Shown here: positions 7,038 to 13,159 of the stretch, one piece after another
How the letters are laid out: every line of letters begins with the position of its first letter
How positions within the stretch are numbered: the stretch's first letter is position 1
From: Planctomycetota bacterium
GTDB taxonomy: Bacteria > Planctomycetota > Planctomycetia > Gemmatales > Gemmataceae
Direction: 5' to 3'
DNA length: 64,000 nt
Assembly: GCA_021413735.1 (NCBI GenBank)
Contig: JAIOPV010000041.1
Location: 1-64,000 of the forward strand
Notes under the pieces: model-generated
The model's input: only the letters and a program-made list of their open reading frames with translations
Database searches by the model: none
Told to the model about the DNA's origin: nothing
Made by a program: the position numbers and the translations under genes

Positions 7038-9596
7038 CTCCTGTTCGCAGTTCGCAGATTCGCCAGCCTGAGCGTCGGTAAGTGGCATTACGGGGTTGGG
7101 GGTTGTTGGGATTGAGAGATCAGATTCGGCAGCCAGAGAACCCGGCGAACGGGCGAACTGCGAACCTGCGAACGATGCCTCTTTCATTGGTTCTTCGTTC
7201 TTGTCGGTTTCCGAACGTGCGAACTGCGAACTGCGAACGTCATCCGGCAAAGTCTCTTTCGGAACATTTGAACAATCAGAAGATTGGCTTGTCGCTTCGC
7301 TGTTCGCTGTTCGCACGTTCGCAGTGTTCGGCGGCTCGGCAGGCTCAACAGATTTCACGGAGAAGACTGCCGAGACTGTTGAGCCACCCCCACCCGTGAA
7401 ACTGCCTGCCAAATACCATCGTCCGTTCATCTCCACGATGAAGCCGCTATCAGTCAACAACTTGAACAGTCCGTTCAGTTCTTCGGCCTTCATCTTGTTG
7501 TTGAACAGCCCATGAGCATCACGCTTGATGATTCCATCCTCTCGGTTCTTGATGAGGTTCAACAGTTTGACGTGATCCGGTTCAGGGAACCTGTGGTCAT
7601 CGTCTTCAGATGAACCATTCGGCGATGTCGGAGGCTTGCCACCGAAGACAGCGAAAGCCGACTTGTCGCAGTAATCCACGAAGGCAAGGGCGGCTTTCAG
7701 GTGCAGCAGTCCGATGACCTTTGCGCCATCCAACACCGCATACACCATTGCCACTTTGAGGCAGTGGACGGAGAGCCGTGCGACGGCTTTGCCGTAATCG
7801 CCTTCTCGCTGCTGTTCCAACCGCCGGTATTCGCCTTCCCATATTTCGGCGGCTTGCCCATCCAGTGACAACGGGCTGTCAGTCTTTGCCGCATTCAGAG
7901 CCGCTGAGAGCCGAGGAGCGAACCGCTTTCCTTCGGAAAAATAGTCCCCCCCGGTGGGCAGGTATCTTCGCCGTTCGCAGTTCACAAGCAGGAAGCGGTT
8001 GATGGTTCCGTTGACCAATTCGGTTCGTCCCTTTGTCAGTTCCCGGAGTTCTTCGCCGGTAATCATCCCGACGATGCTGACGTGCGGTTCTCGGCATCCG
8101 TAGCGGTTCTCTCCTCGGTTCATCACGGACAACGGCTTACCGTCGTAAGCAGAGCGGATGAGGGGCGAAAGGATGCTGTTCTCGGCACGGCAAAGTCTCA
8201 GCGGCTTCGCCCATTCTTCCTCTACGACGAGAAGCCGCTTGTCAGGTATTCCGGTGTCATCGCCGATTGCGTCTCGGATGCGATAGACGAATCCCTGTCC
8301 GCTGCCGAAGCCGCCTTCAACGCAGGATGCGTCCCATTCGGGCATCGCTGTCGCAAGCAAAGATTCTGCGACATCCTGGCAGGTTCCCTTTCGGGAACTG
8401 GTGTTGCCGACGAGTAGCACGAACAAGTTTGCCGAATGCCGTCTTCCGATTTGGTGATGCGTTTGTCTGCCGAGAGCATTCCCGACACCAGTCAGCAGGC
8501 AAGCCAGAATGCCCGCTGGATCGGCTTCGGTGAGCGGTTCCACGGCTCTCACGAATTCGCCGAGAATGCCGTGGTATGCCTCATCAGGTAAGCCAAAAGA
8601 TTGAATTACGGGGGTGGGGTTGTCAGGCTGAGATTTCAGGGCTTGCGAACCTGCGAACGGCGAATGGCGAACAGTGGGTGTTGTCTTCTCACCAGTTTCA
8701 ATCGGATCGGTTGCTTGCAGTTCTTCAAACTGAGCGTCTTGCTTTCGGGCGAAGAACGTCACCTTCTTTTCCATCTCATTGGCGGAATATGGCGGTTCCT
8801 GTTCGTCAGCCCATCGCAACCCATCCGCCAAAATCTGTTCACGAGTGAAGCCGTTGCCGAGCATTGAACCGATGACAGCATTCACCGAGTCGTTCCGTTT
8901 TCCGGATTCCACAAAGCCGAGATCGGCAAAAGTATCACCACGGCTGATTGTCCCCCGCATCGGGTTGAACGGTTCTGGCGTGGGAACTGCGGTTGTTTGC
9001 CGCGCAGCGGCAAACAACCCTTCTGCTTTCAACGGCTCGGCTGACATCAGCGACAACAACCAATCCGGCATATCCGCCAACGGTGTTTCCGGTTGAATCA
9101 ACCACGAATACTTACCTCCTGAATGATGGTTTGACGGAGGCACAATCACGTCCCCACCGCAGAGCAGTTCGGCTCCTGAAACGATGGGCAGTTTCTCTTT
9201 CGTTGTTCGCAACTGAGCAGGACGTTTGAAATAGAAGTGCCGTCCTTTACTGCCGCTCTCGGCTGTCGGCGTTGCTGGCATCTTGCCGTGTTCTGCTTCC
9301 CATTTTGCCAGTTGCTCCATTCCGCCATTCCGGTTTTCAATGTCGAGAACAACGAAATTCTCGACACGAATGCCGACATTTACGGCAGAGGAAGGAAACC
9401 ACAGTTTCAGTTTCTCAGCATCGGTGGTGGCATCCTTTCCGCCGTGAGGAACCATTTTGCCCCACGGATGCTTGCCCGGCTTACATCCTGCCATTCCATT
9501 GCACCAACATTTGCCATTCGTCTGTATGCCCCATACTGGATAGACACGCCAACCGATGCCAGAATATCGCAGGGCAGATTTCAGATTCTCATTCAC
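7023..9596 (-). CDS. PrimPol + DUF3987-type replication protein of the element
   Basis: This is the largest gene of the element and probably starts its replication. I place the start at GTG 9596, with AAGGA 7 bases upstream, giving 857 residues in the zero frame; a TTG at 9632 would add 12. The N-terminal ~200 residues look like a bifunctional primase-polymerase: GWRVYPVWGI, GKHPWGK, VGIRVENFVVLDIE and GSKGRHFYFKRP. A linker holds repeat-derived sequence. The central and C-terminal part resembles DUF3987/YfjI-like proteins: FVLLVGNTSSRKGT is a Walker A-like loop, with LLVVEEEW, VSIVGMITGEEL and INRFLLV downstream. A winged-helix-like region (ending about LTDSGFIVEMNGRWYL) precedes a low-complexity tail encoded by heptad repeats. 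The gene stops at a prfB-like frameshift signal. Confidence 0.8.
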   Translation of the reverse strand: MNENLKSALRYSGIGWRVYPVWGIQTNGKCWCNGMAGCKPGKHPWGKMVPHGGKDATTDAEKLKLWFPSSAVNVGIRVENFVVLDIENRNGGMEQLAKWEAEHGKMPATPTAESGSKGRHFYFKRPAQLRTTKEKLPIVSGAELLCGGDVIVPPSNHHSGGKYSWLIQPETPLADMPDWLLSLMSAEPLKAEGLFAAARQTTAVPTPEPFNPMRGTISRGDTFADLGFVESGKRNDSVNAVIGSMLGNGFTREQILADGLRWADEQEPPYSANEMEKKVTFFARKQDAQFEELQATDPIETGEKTTPTVRHSPFAGSQALKSQPDNPTPVIQSFGLPDEAYHGILGEFVRAVEPLTEADPAGILACLLTGVGNALGRQTHHQIGRRHSANLFVLLVGNTSSRKGTCQDVAESLLATAMPEWDASCVEGGFGSGQGFVYRIRDAIGDDTGIPDKRLLVVEEEWAKPLRLCRAENSILSPLIRSAYDGKPLSVMNRGENRYGCREPHVSIVGMITGEELRELTKGRTELVNGTINRFLLVNCERRRYLPTGGDYFSEGKRFAPRLSAALNAAKTDSPLSLDGQAAEIWEGEYRRLEQQREGDYGKAVARLSVHCLKVAMVYAVLDGAKVIGLLHLKAALAFVDYCDKSAFAVFGGKPPTSPNGSSEDDDHRFPEPDHVKLLNLIKNREDGIIKRDAHGLFNNKMKAEELNGLFKLLTDSGFIVEMNGRWYLAGSFTGGGGSTVSAVFSVKSVEPAEPPNTANVRTANSEATSQSSDCSNVPKETLPDDVRSSQFARSETDKNEEPMKEASFAGSQFARSPGSLAAESDLSIPTTPNPVMPLTDAQAGESANCEQERGLL
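7043..7065. repeat. TTCGCAG heptad array at the end of the replication gene
   Basis: Tandem GTTCGCAG-type heptamers sit directly upstream, in transcription sense, of the frameshift signal. The complementary array GCGAACTGCGAAC at about 7145-7170 could pair with it. Confidence 0.6.
7088..7400. repeat. Heptad module A inside the replication gene
   Basis: The module has G-rich and C-rich inverted ends: TTACGGGGTTGGGGG at 7088 and CCACCCCCACCCGTGAA ending at 7400. Inside lie heptad arrays in opposite orientation, GCGAAC types at 7145-7175 and 7211-7240 and TTCGC types at 7296-7336. It is translated as part of the replication protein and supplies the low-complexity tail with motifs such as SQFARS and RTANSEA. 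Related modules lie at 8606, 10427 and 11612. Confidence 0.6.
8606..8692. repeat. Heptad module B (partial) in the linker of the replication gene
   Basis: TTACGGGGGTGGGGTTGTC starts the module and is followed by GCGAACCTGCGAACGGCGAA heptads. The C-rich right end seen in the other modules is missing. It codes for the linker between the PrimPol and DUF3987-like parts of the protein. Confidence 0.5.
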
Positions 9597-9620
9597 TTGG
9601 AAATCCTTATCCAAAGAGGA

Positions 9621-9645
9621 ACTGCCTACCAAATTGATAGGCAGT
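9621..9645. terminator. Stem-loop between two element genes
   Basis: ACTGCCTA (9621-9628) pairs with TAGGCAGT (9638-9645) around a 9-base loop, followed on the plus strand by TTTTTG. It lies just upstream of the replication gene on the minus strand. It could attenuate leftward readthrough or end an unrecognised rightward transcript. Confidence 0.4.
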
Positions 9646-9671
9646 TTTTGTTATTGACGCTAGGCAACTAC

Positions 9672-10073
9672 TTACGACTGATTTGGCGACAGCATCGCCT
9701 GAGTGACTTCAACCCAGTTCTTATTCGGTTTGTTGCCCACGGTCACCAGATACTTCTTTCCTACGCACGCTGACAAGTCGTATTCAGCAGTTGGTTGCCT
9801 CCCTAGCAACCAAGAGATGACTGTATACTGTCTGCTCTTCACGCTGTTCGCCGTTGATGTCTCCGTGTTCACCAACTTGCCTTTGTGTTCGCCGTCAGAG
9901 ATTTCCCAATTGAACCGGACTGACGGAAACTGCCTCTTGCCTTTGCCCTCCATATCGCCTTCGTGCTCTGGCAGATACTCGGCGGTCTTGAACACCGCCT
10001 GATAGCCACCGCAGGGAACAGTGCCACTCTGTGACACTGTTCCTCGCATCGGATTATAAGTTTCAGCGGTCAT
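9672..10073 (-). CDS. Small element protein, possibly ssDNA-binding (DUF669-like)
   Basis: The 133-residue product starts at an ATG that overlaps the stop of the upstream HTH gene by four bases (10070-10073), so the two are translationally coupled. The sequence includes FPSVRFNWEISDGEHKGKLV and later SACVGKKYLVTVGNK. This alternating beta pattern resembles phage DUF669 proteins, which accompany replication modules and are thought to bind single-stranded DNA. Its N-terminus YNPMRGTVSQSG closely matches FNPMRGTISRGD in the linker of the neighbouring replication protein. A 9-bp inverted repeat (10015-10043) sits inside the coding region. The assignment is tentative; the position between an excisionase-like gene and a primase gene supports a replication role. 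Confidence 0.65.
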   Translation of the reverse strand: MTAETYNPMRGTVSQSGTVPCGGYQAVFKTAEYLPEHEGDMEGKGKRQFPSVRFNWEISDGEHKGKLVNTETSTANSVKSRQYTVISWLLGRQPTAEYDLSACVGKKYLVTVGNKPNKNWVEVTQAMLSPNQS

Positions 10074-10276
10074 ACATGTTTCCCATTGTTGTTTATATTC
10101 TGAACTGTATCAGGCTGAAACCGCCACTGCTTTCCAACACGGATAGCATTCAGTTCACCATTCGCCAAAAGTCTACGAACTGTGCTTTCAGAGACGGATA
10201 GCCGTAAGGCTATCTCCTTCACTGATAACATTTCATCTTCGCTCCTACCTGTCCTCCAGTTGTTTTTGATACTCAT
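10070..10276 (-). CDS. Excisionase-like helix-turn-helix protein
   Basis: The 68-residue product contains the MerR/excisionase-type winged helix: LSVKEIALRLSVSESTVRRL, then NGELNAIRVGKQWRF. Such proteins direct excision of integrated elements or control their genes. It starts 22 bases downstream of a good -35/-10 pair (10298-10326) and overlaps the next gene by ATGA. The place in the element, beside the replication genes and away from the integrase, fits a regulator or recombination directionality factor. A DNA-binding role is clear; excision itself is inference. Confidence 0.8.
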   Translation of the reverse strand: MSIKNNWRTGRSEDEMLSVKEIALRLSVSESTVRRLLANGELNAIRVGKQWRFQPDTVQNINNNGKHV

Positions 10277-10297
10277 ATCTATTCACCACCAGTCAAG

Positions 10298-10326
10298 ATT
10301 ATTGACGAGTATTATTCCGTTTTCAA
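10298..10326 (-). promoter_or_regulatory. Sigma-70-like promoter for the element's replication genes
   Basis: On the minus strand TTGAAA (10326-10321) and AATAAT (10303-10298) are 17 bases apart, each one base off consensus. Initiation near 10291 would give a 15-base leader before the HTH gene. It is in the most AT-rich part of the element. Confidence 0.55.
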
Positions 10327-10426
10327 GATATGTTTTCGCACAAGCATTTTATGTCAAATTTGTAAGGGCGAGCGTTTAGCAAATCACAGAGTGCGCCGAA
10401 TTTGTTGCGTTCCTGTCTGAGACTGA

Positions 10427-10796
10427 TTCACGGGGGGGTGGGGCAGGTGAAAGTTTTTTATATACTTTTGTATACTAATATGATTTCGCCATAACTGACG
10501 AATTGTCAAGGGTATCGGCAGACCGATACCCTTTGAACTCGGCATCCTGCGCCGTGAATTGAGGGTGGCGAACAGCGAACAGCGAACGGTAAATTGTGTT
10601 TAGAGATGTTTGAAACACTGGAATCTGCCTTGTCTGTTCGGCGTTCGGCGTTCGCAGTGTTCGCAGGCAGATAGGAATTTTGATGGGGGCTGGTGGCAAG
10701 TTCGCAGTTCGCAGACTGCCCCGAATGGCGAACAATTGGAGAAGCAAGGAAGCGTTTCTTCTGCCTCAACCAAAAATCCTGAAGTGCCCCCCGTGA
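10427..10796. repeat. Heptad module C, intergenic
   Basis: Inverted ends TTCACGGGGGGGTGGGG and TGCCCCCCGTGA enclose an AT-rich stretch with TATACTTTTGTATA (about 10457-10472), an 11-bp stem (10508-10533), and heptad arrays in both orientations (10565-10590 against 10635-10670, and 10700-10735). It fills most of the 608-base gap between the HTH gene and the cargo gene. I see no convincing gene here. An AT-rich palindrome among repeats could be an origin or operator. Confidence 0.55.
10508..10533. terminator. 11-bp perfect stem-loop
   Basis: AAGGGTATCGG pairs perfectly with CCGATACCCTT around CAGA. It lies about 350 bases beyond the stop of the leftward cargo gene and upstream of the HTH gene. 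There is no long U run on the minus strand, so a terminator role is uncertain. Confidence 0.4.
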
Positions 10797-10884
10797 TGAG
10801 GATACACGAATGAGCAAATGGCAGTGGGGAGGCACAAAGCGAAGATCATTCAAGATGGGCAAACCGTCTACCTCGAACCGAATC

Positions 10885-11568
10885 TCAACTCTTTCCCAAA
10901 ATCAAATCAACTGCCCAACAGCCCCGAACGTGTTCACCCGGCTGTCGGCAATGGCTCAAAACGTCCTCGTTGTCGCAACCGGCGTCTTGAAGGGCGTCGG
11001 CAAGGATGGGCATTCGGTCGAAGGCACGGTCTTCGTAGATGCCTTGGGCGAGAGCGATGACATCTGACGTGAGCCATGACGGATCAGCCACGACGGGGCG
11101 GAAAGGGTTGCCGATAATGTCCCGCAGTAAACCCGCCTGCGCCTGATGATTCTCGTCATGCTTTCTTTCGTTAGTAACAGAAGAAGAAGCCGACGCATAC
11201 GCACGCAACAAGTCCGCATCACCCGCCCAGATGGGATCGCCCCGAAGATAACTGTCGTCATCTTGGAGAAGGTTTCTCGCTGCGCCAACGCACCACATCC
11301 TGGTATGTCTTTTCCGTTGGTTCAGTGCCAAGTATTCGGTCTTCATCTGCTCACGAAGCAGAGCAACTTCTTCGGTCGTGGCTTCGCCTTCAACAAGCCG
11401 TTCAGCGAGCATGACGGCCTCGCAACATTCCTCAATCGCCATTAGGCTCCGCAACCGTCGGCAGCAGGCAATACCGACCAACCGGAGTTTGCGGGGACTG
11501 AGTGTCCGCCCGAGGAAGTTGAACATTAGGTGCGGGGATTTCGCCGCCAACCATTCCGTTTCCGTCAT
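10885..11568 (-). CDS. Cargo gene: Gemmataceae 'HVRGCW' family protein
   Basis: The 227-residue product has the layout of a protein family that, from memory, is very abundant in Gemmata-type genomes. It has MTETEWLAAKSPHLMFNFL at the start, then RKLRLVGIACCRRLRSLM with a Cys pair, an Ala-rich middle, and QAGLLRDIIGNPFRPV. It ends with LADALQDAGCDNEDVLSHCR and HVRGCWAVDLILGK. No biochemical role is known to me. Here it is carried between the integrase and the replication genes of a mobile element, so it is cargo or helps maintain the element. An alanine-rich middle in other members is replaced by a more polar segment. Confidence 0.8.
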   Translation of the reverse strand: MTETEWLAAKSPHLMFNFLGRTLSPRKLRLVGIACCRRLRSLMAIEECCEAVMLAERLVEGEATTEEVALLREQMKTEYLALNQRKRHTRMWCVGAARNLLQDDDSYLRGDPIWAGDADLLRAYASASSSVTNERKHDENHQAQAGLLRDIIGNPFRPVVADPSWLTSDVIALAQGIYEDRAFDRMPILADALQDAGCDNEDVLSHCRQPGEHVRGCWAVDLILGKS

Positions 11569-11611
11569 CGCACGCCCTCATTCATTTCGGCTAATGTCCC
11601 CGGTGTCGGTA

Positions 11612-11835
11612 TAACGGGGTGGGGGTGTGGATTTGATTCCTGCTCCCGTGAGAACCTGCGAACGGCGAACCGTCAATCCCCCTTTAGCAGTCCTGCGAAT
11701 ATCCCGAAAACCGGTTTACCGAATGGCGTTCGCAGTTCGCACTGTTCGCAGGTTCGCAGCCCGATATTCCTTCTCACGATGTTCGCAGGTTCGCTGTTCG
11801 CAGTCGGCTATGAAATCTGCTACCCCACCCCGTAA
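11612..11835. repeat. Heptad module D, intergenic
   Basis: The ends TAACGGGGTGGGGGT (11612-11626) and TACCCCACCCCGTAA (11821-11835) are inverted repeats. Inside, GCGAACGGCGAAC (about 11658-11672) faces a long run of GTTCGCAG-type heptads (11727-11745 and about 11780-11810). It fills the gap between the cargo gene and the integrase. Confidence 0.6.
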
Positions 11836-11862
11836 AACTGTTCCGGATTATAAAGCCGAAAA

Positions 11863-11886
11863 CCCCAGCGGGCAAACCCGCTGGGG
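11863..11886 (-). terminator. Rho-independent terminator of the integrase gene
   Basis: A perfect 10-bp stem (CCCCAGCGGG with its complement) has a 4-base loop and on the minus strand is followed by TTTT. It lies 27 bases past the integrase stop codon. Confidence 0.75.
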
Positions 11887-11912
11887 TCTGCGAACGACGA
11901 ACAGCGAACAGA

Positions 11913-12929
11913 TTACCGCACCTTCCCCGCTGCTGCCCGAAGAACATCAACACGGCTCGTCAGGTGAGAGTAGTGCTTGTGAAGCATTGCCGTTCCGCTG
12001 TGTCCCAACAAAGCCGCTACAGTCGCATCAGGCACGCCGTTGACGAGAGCCGCAGTTGCGTAGGAATGCCGCATTGAATAGCAGACGATTGTCTTCGGCA
12101 GTCCGGCTTTCTTGCGGGCAACCTGAATGGCCTTCATCATCGTCCACCTTGTCCAGCGTCTGCCCAACTTATTGCGGAACAGCAAATCGCCACCAACGGC
12201 TTGCTCTCGGAACAGGACAACCGCTTCGGCGGACAGGAAGATGAGTCGTGGTTTGCCTGTTTTGCCTGATGTCTTGTGTTCCGTCAGGACGGCTACACCG
12301 CTCGTGAAATCCACGTCCTGAACCGTAAGCCGAGCCAGTTCTCCCGGTCGGCATCCTGTCAGCCACAAGCCCCGCAGGAACGGTTTGAAGGTGGCAGAAG
12401 AAGCGATATGTAGCCGAACGAACTCGGCATCAGTGAGAACTGCCGATGCCCCACGACTTCCGCACGGCGGCTTACGGATGCCATTCAAAGGATTTGCCGT
12501 CAATAACCCGGCACGAACCGCCCATCGGAAACAGGTGATGACGGACGTTAGAAAGGCATTCACTGTTGAGTTGCTGATGTTGGGACGACGTGCGAACTGT
12601 TCCACTTCCGGTGGCTTCAAACTGCTGCCAGTCCGTTCTCCGAACTGTTTGGCAAACCTGTTTAGAGCCGATTTCCAGACCGCCATCGTTTCCGGTTTCA
12701 CTCGTTCAACGGCATCAGTCAAGAAAGCCGCCACAATCGCTTTCACGACGATTTCGGCTTTCGGTTGAGGCTTTACCCTGTCTGCCGACATCAGCCGATA
12801 GAACGCATCCTGAGCGGCTTTCTTGCCGTCCTTCCCTTTCACGCCGAGACTGCGTTGTTTGCCATCCACCCACGCATACCAACCATCCTTCACCTTCCGA
12901 TACCACGGCTTTTCACTGTTCGTTCGCAT
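11913..12929 (-). CDS. int: Tyrosine recombinase / integrase
   Basis: The 338-residue enzyme should carry out site-specific integration of the element at the regulator's 3' end. It has an N-terminal arm-binding part (about 1-60), a core-binding SAM-like domain (about 60-155) and a catalytic domain. Catalytic residues visible are Arg194 in TGCRPGEL, a beta-hairpin Lys near 219 in EHKTSGKTGK, Arg287 in YSMRHSY, His310 in LLGHSG and the nucleophile Tyr320 in HKHYSHL. The first His of the usual HxxR box is Tyr284. The gene lies next to attR and reads away from it, with TGGTGACC sites between its start and attR. A terminator follows at 11863-11886. Confidence 0.95.
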   Translation of the reverse strand: MRTNSEKPWYRKVKDGWYAWVDGKQRSLGVKGKDGKKAAQDAFYRLMSADRVKPQPKAEIVVKAIVAAFLTDAVERVKPETMAVWKSALNRFAKQFGERTGSSLKPPEVEQFARRPNISNSTVNAFLTSVITCFRWAVRAGLLTANPLNGIRKPPCGSRGASAVLTDAEFVRLHIASSATFKPFLRGLWLTGCRPGELARLTVQDVDFTSGVAVLTEHKTSGKTGKPRLIFLSAEAVVLFREQAVGGDLLFRNKLGRRWTRWTMMKAIQVARKKAGLPKTIVCYSMRHSYATAALVNGVPDATVAALLGHSGTAMLHKHYSHLTSRVDVLRAAAGKVR

Positions 12930-12957
12930 TGCCGATTACCTTCGGCATCGCAGTTCT

Positions 12958-12977
12958 TGGTGACCCGCTTGGTGACC
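12958..12977. promoter_or_regulatory. Right arm-type integrase sites (two TGGTGACC repeats)
   Basis: TGGTGACC at 12958-12965 and 12970-12977 have the same 12-base spacing as a pair at the left end. The second continues into TTCACCAA, making a short inverted repeat. They lie just upstream of the integrase start, so binding could also control its promoter. Confidence 0.68.
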
Positions 12978-13017
12978 TTCACCAAACGTAATCGTTGAAT
13001 CACCTTGAAAACAAGTA

Positions 13018-13084
13018 CCTGAAGACGCTTTACAACAAGCTCCACAAGTACGAGGAAGAACGCCGCCCCCGTGCCGCGGGGTGA
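13018..13084. other. attR direct repeat of the integrative element
   Basis: This second copy of the regulator's last 67 bases has no upstream part of the gene and is not translated as a protein of its own. It is followed by the former downstream region of the regulator gene, leading to the membrane protein at 13160. Confidence 0.93.
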
Positions 13085-13159
13085 CTTCGGCATCCTGATC
13101 GTCAATCCTGTTCTACGCTTCCGTCGGCTGTGCATCAGTCCGGCTGACGGAGGTTCTTC

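Larger units (their letters stand above)
6637..13084. mobile_element. Integrative element in the 3' end of the regulator gene
   Basis: The segment is bounded by a 67-bp direct repeat (6637-6703 and 13018-13084, one mismatch) that duplicates the end of the host regulator gene. Inside, every gene runs leftward: integrase beside the right end, a cargo gene, an excisionase-like HTH protein, a small unknown protein and a PrimPol/DUF3987-type replication protein. TGGTGACC sites flank both ends inside the att repeats. The interior looks lower in GC than the flanks. No capsid, portal, terminase, relaxase or conjugation gene is present, so it is a small integrative plasmid or phage-satellite-like element rather than a prophage. 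Without it, the regulator would be 75 bases from the membrane-protein gene at 13160. Confidence 0.9.

Noticed and set aside
7043-7336. Regular short repeats considered as a CRISPR array
   Set aside because: The units are 7 bases with no spacers of constant length, they occur in both orientations, and no cas genes are present.
10506-10862. 118-codon minus-strand frame in the element
   Set aside because: It is made largely of heptad repeat sequence and a stem-loop, with no domain or ribosome site.
6637-13084. Element as a complete prophage or conjugative element
   Set aside because: No capsid, portal, tail, lysis, relaxase or type IV secretion genes are present in 6.4 kb. The terminase at 41723 is 28 kb away and outside the att sites.
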